In this document: in pieces, positions 1-11,554 of the stretch
How the letters are laid out: each line of letters begins with the position of its first letter
How positions within the stretch are numbered: the stretch's first letter is position 1
Source of the DNA: Panax quinquefolius
Lineage: Eukaryota; Streptophyta; Magnoliopsida; Apiales; Araliaceae
DNA length: 64,000 nucleotides
Assembly: GCA_020205615.1 (NCBI GenBank)
Contig: CM035164.1
Location: 3,437,501 to 3,501,500, forward strand
Direction: 5' to 3'
Notes under the pieces: generated by a model
What the model saw: only the letters and a program-made list of their open reading frames with translations
Databases searched by the model: none
What the model was told of the DNA's origin: nothing
Translations under genes and position numbers: made by a program

Positions 1-86
1 ACCCTTCATGAATAGTAGTTGTCTCTTCATATTACCAAGAGTCATTTTGACCATTCGTTAAGACCAAGAGCCACCCTCGGTTTTCT

Positions 87-96
87 CTATAAATAG
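87..96 (+). promoter_or_regulatory. LTR core promoter (TATA box) with downstream splice donor
   Basis: CTATAAATAG sits where the U3/R boundary is expected, about 125 bp before AAG|GTAAGG (GT at 215-216). The same TATA-then-donor spacing recurs in the other LTRs of the family. TATA function is inferred from position and conservation. Confidence 0.7.
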
Positions 97-249
97 AAAG
101 CTCATTCCTTCATTATTTCTTACGAATTCATTGAAACTCTCAGAGAGAGAAACTATAGAGAGAAAGAAGAAAAGTATTCGCTACTTCACTTTTCCAATAT
201 TCAGTTCTTCTAAGGTAAGGGATATTATTTGTTTGTACTGTAAGGGTGT

Positions 250-745
250 TATTCTTTCTTATTCACGAAGAGAACTTCATTATTCCATTCTTTATTATTC
301 ATTGGAATAACTTTTGTATCACGTGGTATACCCTATACTTGGTGAAATCCTATGTTATTCCATTCTTATTTATTACATTGAATAACTTTGTATCTGCGGA
401 CTCCCTATACTTGGTGAAATCCTTATATTATTCCATTCTTATTTATTCTCATTGGAATAACTTTTGTATATCGCGGAATCCCTATACTTGGTGACATTCT
501 TCTATTATTTTATTATTCCGTTGGAACATCCTCGTCTGCGTGCTTTCTGCCGGACTGGTTTCGCTCTTTATTATTACATCTTTATTATTATTCTATTGGA
601 ATATCACATCTGCGTGTGTTTTACACCTGGACCGGTTCCGCTTTTTATTATTACAGATTTATTATTACATTGGAATAACTTTATACTATGCAAAAGTACC
701 GTATGCACGGGTGATTTCCTTTGTTATTCCATTCTTTATTATACC
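250..745 (+). repeat. Degenerate ~95-bp tandem repeats in the LTR leader
   Basis: About five diverged units each contain a stretch resembling TTATTCCATTCTTTATTATT, then a TTGGAATAACTTT block and a C/G-richer tail such as CCCTATACTTGGTG. The reverse complement of the same array occurs at 38640-39000 in LTR G. Short open frames in this stretch are by-products of the repeat. Confidence 0.75.
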
Positions 746-1742
746 CAGTTAGTTAAAACTTTGACTTCTATACTCCATGAAATTAGTAGAATATTCTTGA
801 TATTTGCGTTTCATCCAAAGATCTTTCATGGAAATATTCTTCTCGATCATTCTTGAATTTTACTCTACAAAGTAGTATCATCATTTGACAATTTGGGCGT
901 TATTAGTTCTGAATAAATTAATTAAGTGAACTTGTTTTAGTGAATTATTATGTCATTGTCATCATCCTCATGTTATATTATGTTATCTTTGACTTACGTG
1001 CATAGATGAACTTAGTATGATTATGACTAGAGATCATTCGGTATAATCATGGCTTGATATAAATGATGTGACAAAAGTCCTCGATTGGCTGTAATGCGTT
1101 GATGGATAGTTTTTGGTATGATTATGACCGGGGTGATTCGGTATAGTCATGACCATTGATAATTTGATGAAAATCCTTGACCGTGGTACAGGGATGATTA
1201 GATATTGTGGTTTATTCATTAAACTGAGTCTTAGTGATAAAAATTGATGAAAACCTTTTAAAACCTAAAAGATAGTAGACTTTATTTTCTACTTGACTCT
1301 TTTAATGAATTAGATATTCCATTGCAGCTTAAACCGGTTTGTCTATTGTATTTTATCACTTTAACATTGTTGAAGACTATTGATAATTTATTACGCATTA
1401 TCTTAGTTATAATATTTCTTCTTCGGGCTAGTTGAGCTCACCCTTTTCTTTCACCGTTTCTCTTGAGAAATGAGAATATAAATTTGGACGAGTCGGAGAA
1501 CAGAGTAATGGTCCGAGAGGATAGCATTAGTAGTCCTCACTATTCGTGAAATAGTGTGATAATAATTGTAATGAGGACTCCTTTTGAGTTTGTATAATAT
1601 CTAGTAGACAATATTTGTATTCAAACTCACGATTTATGTCGTATTATACACGGCGATTATATTAGTAAGTTGTATTTAAATTTTGTACCATGTAAGTGGC
1701 GACCCAAGATGGGTGACGTATACCTAATTTTGGGGCGTCACA

Positions 1743-2248
1743 CGAGACACTATCTGAACACTATGCATAATGAGAATATAATATATTCTATTTATAGAAT
1801 AACTTTATAAAAGTATTCTGTTTTATTACATTAATAATACCAATAAAACAAAACCGAGTGACTTATCACGTAAGCATCAATAATCAATACTGCAGTGTCT
1901 TACTTATGCAACCACGCAGCCAGACATCGTACTTTTACTACCGAGTAGTTCAACAAAGATAATTCTGTAAAACTTCCGTCGTTATTTTCATAAAATATTT
2001 TTATCGTTTTCTCAATCCGATGATAATTCCGTTGCATGGGTCCACCAATGATTGTACCGTCATACGAATATTCTCTGACAAAAAGAATATTCCCCGACCA
2101 ATCGAATATTATACAACAACTTGCATACTTTTCAAAATTTATAAATACTACCCACAACTATAACATTATATCAAATCCACACCATAATATTTAAAAAAAT
2201 TATTTTGAGAAAATTTAAATCTTTATTCATAAAATCTGGGGTCTCACA
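1743..2248 (-). mobile_element. Reverse-strand LTR fragment (start of U3)
   Basis: Read on the minus strand this begins TGTGAGACCCC at 2248, the family's LTR start, and runs through the TCACGTAAGCATCAATAATC block also present at 2850 and 49865. It lacks about 250 bp that LTR G has in the middle of U3 and stops at the end of the forward LTR at 1742. It is either truncated or the target of that insertion. Confidence 0.7.
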
Positions 2249-3236
2249 GTTACGGTATAGTACCTTCATCTATACCTCTATATATTTTTAATTTAGTCAT
2301 GCTAGTATTATCAATCTTGCACCACTTCCCCTAATACTACATTCATGTGAATCAATAGTACATACATGTGAATAAATAGTTATAAACATGTGAATTAATA
2401 ACAATTAATTGCTCATTTATTCGATTAATTACCCGATTGGTCAATATAACCTCCAGACATCAATTATTATTGAAATAGATGTCGATTTCCACTAACACGA
2501 ATAATTCTCACACAATAGAAATATCAATTTCATCTTTAATCAATACGAACTTATTCATCATTAATATTATAACTCACAATATTTAACAACCAGATCATTC
2601 CTAGGAAAGAGGGGGCCTTCCGATAAGGATTTTTCCCTATTTGCGCAATTAGGTGACCAAACCTCTCCTTGACAAAACTTTCTAAACATTGTCAATATTG
2701 CAAATAATAATATGAATAACTTTGTCGTCTCAATTATTGATTTAATAATAATAAATATTATGCAGATGATACTATGATAATAATTAAATTAATAATATGA
2801 GAGATATTATCACAACAACTTCATGTGTAATAATTAAGTATAATCGAGTGACTTCTCACGTAAGCATCAATAATCAATCATTACTGGTGTGTTCTTTATG
2901 CAACCACGCCAGACATCTTATTCTTTACTACCGGGTAGTTCAACAGTTTAACGGTAAGACTTTCGCCGTTATTTTTATAAAAAGATAATTCTGTTATTTT
3001 CTAAATATGACAATACTTCCGTTATGGGGTCCACCAATGATTGTGCCGTCGTACGAATATTCCCTATTAAAACGAATATTTTCCGACCAATCGAATATTG
3101 TATAACCACTTGCTTACTTTGCAAAATTTATAAATAATACCCACAACTATAACATTATATCAAATCCACACCATAATATTCAAAAATATATTTCAAAAAA
3201 AAATTAATCTTTATTCATAAAAGTTGGGGTCTTACA
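2249..3236 (-). mobile_element. Second reverse-strand LTR fragment (U3 part)
   Basis: On the minus strand it begins TGTAAGACCCCAAC at 3236. It contains the conserved U3 block around 2605-2690 that surrounds GCGCAATTAGGTGACC, found in all LTRs of this family. Homology is clear back to about 2450. The 2249-2450 part (AT-rich, with two or three CATGTGAAT repeats) is less certain. Confidence 0.7.
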
Positions 3237-3371
3237 GTGTATCTCTCCCTCTCATCTCCATCATTTTATTTCATATTCTCTATCTTCTCTATCATTAAGT
3301 CATTAATTAAAATCACTCCATAATCAATCTTCAAAATTTCAAGTCACCGCTTTTTATTTCACATTATTTCT

Positions 3372-3420
<49 letters not shown>

Positions 3421-5079
3421 CTTTTATATATATAACTATTTACATGACTTTCATACATACTACATCATCATGTGAGCTTAGGAATCATGTGATCAGAGAT
3501 TCGGTTCTTGAATCTAGATTCGGTTCCCGTGATGGATATTTTCAGTTGCAACCAACTTGTAATTTATTTACGGTGTCTGAATTTTCTTAGAAGACTCTCA
3601 TGCCCATAAAGAGTTCGGCGCTGCTATGTATCTTATTTTTTGAAAGATGTTTCGCATCTCGAAAATAAAAGCAATCAAGCCAAACACATAATAAAATGGA
3701 AGTATAAAAGGCCTCAATTACTAATGAGCATAAGAATTTGAAAAACCTCTTTTACAAAACATCATTGCTATATCTTGTTAAAATTGAACTTTTATACAAA
3801 ATTTTAACCCTTTGTATATAGGTGCAAACGAGGCATATCACTACTTCAAGATAATTTCACATTGACCTACACACACACACACATTCAGATAAGAGTTTAA
3901 ATTGAAAAGTGGCAGTCATAGTGTCACCACGGATGTCGGGGGGTGCCTAACACCTTCCCTCCGCAAAATCAAGCCCCCGAACCCTAACAAATCTTGGTTT
4001 CACAGACCAATTAAGTAGTGTTATATCACTAGGTCAATATGCAAATCTTTTCTCGGTTGAGTTGGTGCAACCATTTAAAAATAACAACTGGTGACTCTTA
4101 CAATCCAATCGTCGACATATACATGTCGGACCTTTTCACAACTAATTTTTTCAAACAAATCTCACCTAACATGAGAACACCAAAAGACAAGAACATAAAA
4201 GGGACAAATAAAAATTCCGACATCGACAGATGTTGTTGGGCAAGGTCAGCTTTGGTTTGATTGTTCTGGGTTCAGTGATTTGCAGTGTGGCTGGAATCCA
4301 TGTCCGGTGGTTCATATATCGCAGGCGGTTGGGTTTTGATTTTATTAATTTTAATTATGTTGTATTTACATTTTTGTCTGGTGGGTTATGATGGTTTTAG
4401 CCTTTTGTTGTTTTTGTTTAGTTTTAATGTTTATTAATTAGTCTGAATGTATTAATGAAAAGGGGATGACCGTTTTACCCTTCAATATATAGCTAATGTT
4501 TAATCCTAAAATAAAAAAGATATTTTTTTACACACATCAGCTGCTTTATGTCCCCAACCAAATAGTCATGTCAGGAATTTCTGACGTGACAGCCTCAATT
4601 GGACAGAATTGAAAGAAATCAATAGGTTAATCATCTAATTGAAAAAATAAAAGGTGGATCACCAAAGTGGAATATGTCAGATAGTTTAAGGTAGTGAAAT
4701 GTATTTAAGCCAAATATAATAATACTTTAGTTTCTTGTAAATACTCTAATTCTTCGTTAAAAAAATTATTTTTACTAAATTTTATTAGCTTATACTTTAT
4801 AATTTATACTTTTTATTTTAATTAATATTTCATATTTAATATTTAATATTAAAAGTAAGAATAAAAAAAGGCTAGATCGTCCAGACTTGACTAGCCTTGG
4901 CCTGACCTGCAGACATAAACATACCACGTTTTATGTCCAAGCCTCGCCTGGCCTGCCAGGTTTCAAAAGTCAAGGTCCGCTCTGGTTTGGTCAACGTCCA
5001 AGGTCTGCGAGGCCCATATCGATTTGTTGTGCATGTCTAGATTTAGGGGAGGGTGTACGTATCTCTAAAAAAAAAAAAA
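3237..5079. other. Non-genic AT-rich DNA with microsatellites
   Basis: It contains a CT-rich stretch (3237-3345), a long (TA)n run at 3374-3418 and a short (CA)n run near 3870. The short G-rich stretch at 3938-3975 includes GGTGCCTAACACCTTCCCT, which resembles a sequence often seen in decayed plant Tat/Ogre elements; that is weak evidence. I found no convincing gene. Confidence 0.5.
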
Positions 5080-5300
5080 AGGTATCCCGAGATTTAAGAT
5101 ACGACAAGAACATAGCGTATTTCTTACGGAATTATTTCTGACCGAACTCATTTCTGCGGAAATAAGGAATTTCGACGAAAAATTCAGTCGAGTATAATTT
5201 TATCGAAAATACGTTATTTGGAACTGAATTTCGTTAAAAATACGCATTCTCCCTTGGTGCCAATTTTTTCGCTAATAAAATATTCTTTTTTTTTATAGTG
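5080..5300. mobile_element. Possible CACTA-type transposon end
   Basis: The right edge reads TTTTTTTTATAGTG, the reverse complement of a CACTATAAAAAAAA-like terminus typical of CACTA elements. Inside are repeated GAATTTCG/TTTCGTTAAAAATACG-like inverted motifs. The left terminus and target duplication were not found, so this may be only a fragment. Confidence 0.4.
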
Positions 5301-6355
5301 AGATGAAGGGCTCTTGACCAAAGAAAAAAGAAAGAAAGAAAAATATATTTGGACAAAATTTATTTACCAATTTATATTTTATATGTTTAAATAGTGTAGG
5401 AGTCAGAATTATAGTTTAGGCAAGTAAAAAAATATAACTTATTAAGTGATCAAATTCAATTCAGTCTACAATAATATTTAACAAAAAGTTGTGGGTTCAA
5501 TTCATGAATGATTATTATTAATGCCATTTGCATACCTATATATTGCTACAATATGCAATCCTCATGACTACTAAACATGTGACTGTTCACTTGATATTGA
5601 CTTATTTCTCAATGATGTGAATTACCAAGCAAAGTCATAAAATTTCCCAATATATAAATAGAGGGGTAAAACTCTATATCACAAAACCCTCATCCCCCAA
5701 AGAACATATAGCCTTTGTTTAAGTGTGTGTGACAAATCTAAGAAAGCATAGAAATTTAAAAGCTAAATGAAACCTTAATTTTAAGACCATTAAAATGTTA
5801 ACTAAATTTTATTTATTTGGTGCGATTCGATAAAGATCTTAATCTCGTTCTTTCAATATGCTTGCGAGTCGGTGCACATAAACGAGACGACTTATAAAAA
5901 GAGTAACTTAAAGTTGAATTAAAATACTGATCGGTATAAAGGACGTCAGATCAGTATTTTTCAAGTAAAAACACTATAAACGACGAATGAGGTTAAGTTG
6001 GAGTTTTATTTTTAAATTTCTTAAAATTTATTTATGACATGTTGGAATTCAAAATTACTATGAGTGCAGAATTTGAAGTTTTCTTTTCATCTTCTTCTAT
6101 ATAATATTCACACACGTGTGTAGAGGGCCAAAATATGGTTTTTTTTAAGGAGAAAAAGGTGGGAGACATGATTAAAGAAGAAGGGCTTCTAATTAATGAA
6201 TGCAACCATCCATTACATAGTCCTTCTGCTATATAAATACATATTCAACAAAAGCGGTATCAAAAGCCAAAGCTTTATCCTCCATTAGTGTTTCTTTATC
6301 TCAACTGATGATATACTTATGGGGACATGAGTAATCATTATTGCACTTCTAATTT

Positions 6356-6358
<3 letters not shown>
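5301..6358. other. Non-genic AT-rich DNA
   Basis: No supported coding frame. A TATA-like ATATAAATAGAGG near 5652 resembles a plant promoter or an LTR U3 end, but nothing recognisable follows it. Confidence 0.45.
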
Positions 6359-6404
<46 letters not shown>

Positions 6405-6615
6405 CAAGGATCAAGTAAGATCTGCTTATCTTTTACTTCATCATTATTCACTTTACTTTAGGCAGCGGTTTGGTTATACAATCGTCGTGCGTCATACTTT
6501 TAGCGACGCTATATGTTGTCCGTCGCTAAAAGTATGAGATTTACGATTGTATGATCAAAATCATCAGCTTAAAGGGAGGTAACGATGAGTAAATAAAGAA
6601 GATCCACTGATCCGG

Positions 6616-6664
<49 letters not shown>
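6359..6664. mobile_element. TA-microsatellite-bounded hairpin MITE, copy 1
   Basis: A (TA)n(GA)n run at 6359-6404 and another at 6619-6664 bracket a ~215-bp core. The core has an internal inverted repeat around CGTCGCTAAAAGTATG (6490-6540) and ends with complementary GGATCA / TGATCC. The next copy follows directly. The arrangement resembles Micron-type MITEs, which lie in TA microsatellites; the family assignment is inference. Confidence 0.65.
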
Positions 6665-6882
6665 CAAGGATCAGGATCATAAGATACCCTTTGGCTGGCG
6701 GTTTGATTATACAACCGTCGTAAATATATACTTTTAGCGACGAACAACATATATCGTCGCTAAAAGTATAGAACGACGATTGTATTAATCAAAATTGTCG
6801 CCTAAAGAAGGTGACTAATTGAATAAGATAAAGGGGTATGATGACTTGATCCTAATTTAGTATATATATATATATATATATA
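6648..6882. mobile_element. TA-microsatellite-bounded hairpin MITE, copy 2
   Basis: This has the same plan as the preceding copy: (GA)n, GCAAGGATCA, an internal hairpin with TTTTAGCGACG / CGTCGCTAAAAG arms at 6731-6770, then GGTATGATGACTTGATCC and (TA)n at 6861-6882. The two copies share the (TA)n(GA)n tract between them. Confidence 0.65.
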
Positions 6883-7505
6883 AGGGGATCTGACGATCTT
6901 TATATATATAACTATTTCACTATCCAAATTAATAATGGTGTCACTTCTTTATTTATCAAAAAAATAAAATTATTAGAGCAAGAATTTAAAAAATAGTGGT
7001 AAAAGGCACTCCCTTTTCGGGAGATTAATTACATCGAAAGTACATATTTCACATAAAATTAAAAAGATTAAAGTAGACGAGGGAGTCATAGAGATTGTAA
7101 AATAAATTATAACTATATCAATATTATAGATGGGAAAAAAATTATCTTTTAAAATTTAAAATAATATGATCTATTTAAAACTATAAAGTTATAGATATTT
7201 TAATTAGTAATATTTTTTGTTTGTTTAACACATTAGGAAGTAAAGTATTTGTATGGGAGATGTGCATTATTAAATAAATTAATATTTTATTTATTTATCT
7301 ATTTCAAATATTCTCTTGGAACAAAATATTAATGTCTTTTCTTTGGAGTACTTGATAATATTTTGTCATTGGAATCCTATGTCACAACTTGAGGCTATCC
7401 AAATCAATGGACTGAACTGCAACATCACCAATCACAAGTACAAAAAAGAAAGAAAGAGAAAATGAATTACTATGTCAATTTATATATATTATGAATGATC
7501 TATAG

Positions 7506-7766
7506 TACTCTTTCCGTTCTAAATTAATTACTCAATTTTGATTTTTTAAAATTAAATTGACTATTTTTAAAACTAATATTTTATTATTTTTGTTAAAATA
7601 TAGGTGAAGAGATTATAACCAAAAGAAAGTATATATAATTTATTACTAACCCCAATTTTTATAATTTTAGAAATATATTTATATATGTTTAATTATTAAT
7701 TCTAAAAATAGTCAATTTGACTTAAAAAAATCAAAACTGAGCAATTAATTTAGGACGGAAGGAGTA
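7506..7766. mobile_element. Stowaway-like (Tc1/mariner) MITE
   Basis: Terminal inverted repeats start TACTCTTTCCGTTCTAAATT on the left and TACTCCTTCCGTCCTAAATT on the reverse complement of the right, and continue for over 40 bp. They are flanked by TA. Length (~260 bp), the CTCCNTCCGT terminus and the TA target fit Stowaway MITEs. It has no coding capacity. Confidence 0.85.
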
Positions 7767-8003
7767 TATATTTATTATGGATCAAAAATAAGTATACATC
7801 AATTATCTCTATCATTTAATATGACCGGTATCGTCTGTTATTAATAGTAACAGATATCGTTGAAAATAACAGTCGTCGACTACTATTAATAACGAACGTC
7901 AATTTTCGATTTCCAATTATGATCGTTCTTTATTATTTTTAATAGTATAAGTGATGTAGGTTGTAAAATGATTTATAACAAATATATTATATGGATCATT
8001 ATA

Positions 8004-8248
8004 CTATATATATATATATATATATAGGGTTATATTATATGTATATATATGTTGTGAAATCTGCGATGCGTTTATGGCACGATTTTTTTTTTATGTTATG
8101 GCGACGGGTGAGCGAATACATGGCATGAAATAGAATAGTTATAACGACGGGTGAACCGTCGTTTTAATAGAAAAAATCGTCGTCATAAACGATTATGTAC
8201 TATATAGCTGTGTGTATATATATTTTTCATATATATATATATATATAT
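8004..8248. mobile_element. TA-microsatellite-bounded hairpin element
   Basis: (TA)n at 8004-8026 and 8229-8248 flank a core. The core contains GGCGACGGGTGAGCG, AACGACGGGTGAACCGTCGTT and AATCGTCGTC, which can pair as a stem. It shares the CGTCG-type hairpin logic of the copies at 6359-6882 and 10646-10823. Confidence 0.5.
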
Positions 8249-8796
8249 TGAGATTCTGTGTATTAAGTGTGACAATGATTTCAAAGCGCACGAGTCTTGT
8301 TTCATTGGATTCTCCTATCAATGTTTGCTTCTGGTCAGACAAAACACAGCTACTCACAATCAATCTGACACCCTACGCCATCCTACCTTCCATTATTCTA
8401 CTACTTTTTAATATCAACATCCCCCCAACTCTTTTGTTTTGTTCCCACAATGCTAGAAAAACTTTAATGATTTATTTTTTTATTCAATTTATGAAGTCGT
8501 TTAGTGTATTTAGAGTTATTTTAAATATGTATTTATATATACATAATTTATTTTAAATATAATTTATAATCAAATTATATCATTAATTTAATGTGATGGC
8601 CAAATATACTAAGTATTATTTTTTAAAATATTGTACACTTTTGATAATTCAACATACCCTTAACTTTTTTTTTTTTTTCCTGAGCTAGTTTTAACATGGC
8701 AAAGTTATGAACATAGATAAATATTTATATTTTAAACAAATAACTTTTTAATAATGAAATTTAATTATAGTAATTGTGATATATATGATGATAGCC

Positions 8797-9181
8797 GGTG
8801 GCGAAGTCATATGGAGTGGTATGGGGACAATCGCTGCCACTGAAAAAAAAATTTATTTTATAATGTAAGGTAAATTTTAAAATTTTTAAGTATTATATAT
8901 AAATTGACTCCACTAAAATTTTATAAATTTTCTATTATACGGAGACAAATTAAAAATTTATAATTTTTTCAATCAAATTTTAATCACATATACTCATATA
9001 CTCTTAATATATGTATCTCTACATAATATTTTAAACTAAATAATAATCTAATTTATATTATTTTTAAAATAAATAATAAATTACTTACTTATGAACAGTT
9101 GTGATTAAAAAAGTCTAGTATGGGTCAATATAATATATATATACCATATATTATTACTCATTATATTTTTATTGTAATATA

Positions 9182-9221
<40 letters not shown>

Positions 9222-9336
9222 TCGAAAGTATAAAGTATTAAAAAAAAAGTTAAAAGCCTTTTGAACCCCTACTAAATTATTTGTAGCTTTCAATAATAAT
9301 TTAATTTTATTTGACAAGAAATGCTAGCTTCGCCAC
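8797..9336. mobile_element. hAT-like non-autonomous transposon, 540 bp
   Basis: An exact 8-bp duplication TGATAGCC lies at 8789-8796 and 9337-9344. The element's ends are complementary: GGTGGCGAAG on the left and CTTCGCCAC on the right. Eight-bp duplications are characteristic of hAT elements. The interior is AT-rich, non-coding, and contains a (TA)n run at 9183-9220. Confidence 0.8.
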
Positions 9337-9399
9337 TGATAGCCCATACATTTTAGTGATAAAAGGTCATATTTGTTTTAAGAGAATAGAAGTATTCTA

Positions 9400-9712
9400 G
9401 TTTATCGATTTCTAGTAATCGGGATGGCGGTCGGCCACTTTTATTTTTTATTTTTTTAAATTTATAACTCCTAAATAATTTATAAGATTTATTGGAACTG
9501 AAATTTTTACATAATCTAGTGATTTGGATGTCATTTGGATACAAAAAAAAAGCCGCATGCATCGTTGCGGCTTTTATTTTTTCCAAACGACATCCAAATC
9601 ACTGTGTAAAAATTTCGCCCAATAAATCTTATAAATTATTCGAGAGTTATAAATAATAAAAAAAAAAAAGTGTATGGCCGCCAACTCCTACTACTAGAAA
9701 CCTACGATACCT
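9400..9712. mobile_element. Long-palindrome (foldback) MITE A
   Basis: The two halves are near-perfect reverse complements, centred near 9556. Left-arm blocks (TTTCTAGTA, GGCGGTCGGCC, ATAATTTATAAGATTTATTG, GTGATTTGGATGTC) recur inverted on the right. Arms are about 130-150 bp around a short loop GCCGCATGCATCGTTGCGGC. This fits a foldback or MULE-type MITE; the superfamily is not settled because no clean target duplication was seen. Confidence 0.75.
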
Positions 9713-9745
9713 AGCATTAAGGAAGAGGATAACTAGAAAAAGTCT

Positions 9746-10032
9746 GGGGGATGTGTATGGGATTTGAATTGGCGACTGTCCATTTTTTTTTTTTTTTTAA
9801 ATCGTAAAATAATTTATAAGATTTACTTTGGGCCGAAATTTTTTACGAAAAAAAGTATTTTAGATGTCATTTGAATACATGTAAAAAATATGTCTGTATC
9901 CAAATGACATTCAAAACACTTTTTAAAAATTTTAGTTCCAATAAATCTTATAAATTATTTAAGAGACAATTTAAAAAAAAAAAAAAAAAAAATTAGATCG
10001 GTCGCCAATTCCGATCCCCCCGTACACGGTCG
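9746..10032. mobile_element. Long-palindrome (foldback) MITE B, same family
   Basis: A second inverted-repeat element starts ~35 bp after the first and shares its arm blocks (AATTTATAAGATTTA, GTCATTTGAATAC). Outer arms are GATTTGAATTGGCGAC on the left and GTCGCCAATTCCGATC on the right. Poly-A/T tracts lie in both arms. Confidence 0.7.
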
Positions 10033-10254
10033 CCCAAGAATCACTCGGATAACTATTATATGCTCATGCTTTTCTCTTATTAATATCAATTTTTATTTAA
10101 ATGCATAGCAGCATTTTGGATATTATACCTACAAGTCAAAAAGTAGACTGACGGCTTTTTCTGGAAAATCTTTTACAGATTAATGATCACTTGGACAACA
10201 AAGCCATACGTGGAACCTTAGGTTATAAATGTCAATAAAATTAAAGGCAAAATG

Positions 10255-10255
<1 letters not shown>

Positions 10256-10298
<43 letters not shown>

Positions 10299-10603
10299 AT
10301 TTTAAACTCACCTTATTGAAATTTCAATGTGTTTTTTTTTTTTTTTTATAAAATAAAAATTATAATAATAAAAATGTATAATAATTTTTGAAATTGAAAG
10401 TTTTTTTAAAAAAGTGTTTTTTATATCAAAACATTTGAGTATATGCATAATAACACTGAGTGTTATACGAAATCAAATCACACCCAAAATACTTTTTTAA
10501 AAAACTTTCAATTCCAAAAATTTCATTATTATATATTATTATTATATTATTTTTTTATAAAAAAAAGATGTGTGTGAGCTCAATAAAGGTGAAATTTAAG
10601 ATC

Positions 10604-10645
<42 letters not shown>
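10256..10645. mobile_element. MITE inserted in a (TA)n microsatellite
   Basis: (TA)n at 10256-10297 and 10607-10645 flank an inverted-repeat element. Left end ATTTTAAACTCACCTTATTG pairs imperfectly with right end CAATAAAGGTGAAATTTAAG, and inner arms contain CTTTTTTAAAAAA on both sides of a loop near 10440. Its placement inside TA repeats matches the Micron type of plant MITE. Confidence 0.7.
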
Positions 10646-10649
<4 letters not shown>

Positions 10650-10860
10650 TCCAAATAAATCATAGGGAATGATTAAAAAATGAATCAGAAATTATAGTTA
10701 TGGTTTTATCCGCCGTTATAACATAAAAAATAGATTTTTTATGCTATAGCGACAGATAAAATCGTCGTTATAGCCGATTCATTTTTAGTTAGCTCCATAT
10801 TATTCGCTGGAGAGAATCAATTATATATATTATATGCATACACACACAAACATATATATA
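10646..10860. mobile_element. TA-adjacent hairpin element
   Basis: After the (TA)n at 10607-10645 comes a core with TTTTATCCGCCGTTATAAC and AAATCGTCGTTATAGCC inverted around an AT-rich loop (10700-10770), flanked by AATGAATCAG / CGATTCATTTTT. TA/CA repeats follow at 10823-10860. It is related to the 8004-8248 element. Confidence 0.5.
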
Positions 10861-11554
10861 AATTCAAAAATCAAGTTACTATGTCAAAAATGGCAACTCA
10901 TTTTTTGATACTACGTTTGATTGAGCTTTTTTGATTAGGTAAAGGATTTCCATTCAAAAATTTTCCATTCTCATACAAAATATCTAAAAATATAAAAAAT
11001 ATTTTACTTCAAATGGTGACACACAAAAAGAGATCGTCTTTCGATCTACGTGTCGATACTATATTGGTCAATGACCAAAATTAAATAGTATATATATAAT
11101 TCTCATAAGATTATCTTTATTTTTGCCACTAAATATACTTTTAAAAAAAATGAATATGTATGTATATATGGGCCCACTCTTGATTGAAGCTAACATAGAA
11201 AATAAAATTCCACAAATTAGTGCACAATCACATACATACATACCACTATCAAAGGCAAAATTAATCCAAAAAATTAATATACACATTGTTCACACACTAA
11301 AACTAGTCTATTCTTTCATTTTCTTTGGTTGACTTACCATACAAAACAAAAGCCAAACTCCAAACTAAAACATACCACACTCTTACAAATAAAAATCCAA
11401 CCCCACATAAAAAAAAATAGTTTTTTTTTAAAATAATTCAAACCAAAGATTACATAAGTTAACATTAATTAACTTGTTTAATATGATCACTAGGTCATAA
11501 TTAAAATAAGAGATTCATTAATTCATAACTTAATATATAACTCAAACTAAGTAA
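10861..11554. other. Downstream flank of the SMR gene
   Basis: AT-rich, with no supported reading frame. The stretch nearest 11554 should contain the SMR gene's 3' UTR. I cannot place the polyadenylation site. Confidence 0.4.

Larger units (their letters stand above)
1..1742 (+). mobile_element. Partial LTR of a Tekay-type gypsy retrotransposon (3' portion)
   Basis: The window opens inside a long terminal repeat. A TATA box at 87-96 is followed by an S-rich leader, a consensus splice donor at 215, an array of ~95-bp repeats, and the terminal sequence GGGGCGTCACA ending at 1742. The same ending closes every LTR of this family in the window (37227, 52443, 59807, 62276). The U3 start lies upstream of the window, so I cannot say whether this is a 5' LTR, 3' LTR or solo LTR. 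No primer-binding site follows position 1742; a reverse-strand LTR piece does, so no internal region is attached here. Confidence 0.85.

Noticed and set aside
246..856. Three overlapping plus-strand frames rich in Tyr/Ile/Phe
   Set aside because: They lie in the tandem repeats of the LTR leader and differ between copies of the same repeat; they are by-products of the repeat.
4887..5141. 84-codon frame with Leu/Pro/Arg
   Set aside because: Short, unlike any known family, passes into a poly-A run, and lies in repeat-like GCCTGGCCTGCC sequence.
8212..8556. Open frame of 114 codons on the plus strand
   Set aside because: It starts in a TA microsatellite, has low-complexity isoleucine/tyrosine-rich sequence, no recognisable domain and no splice context.
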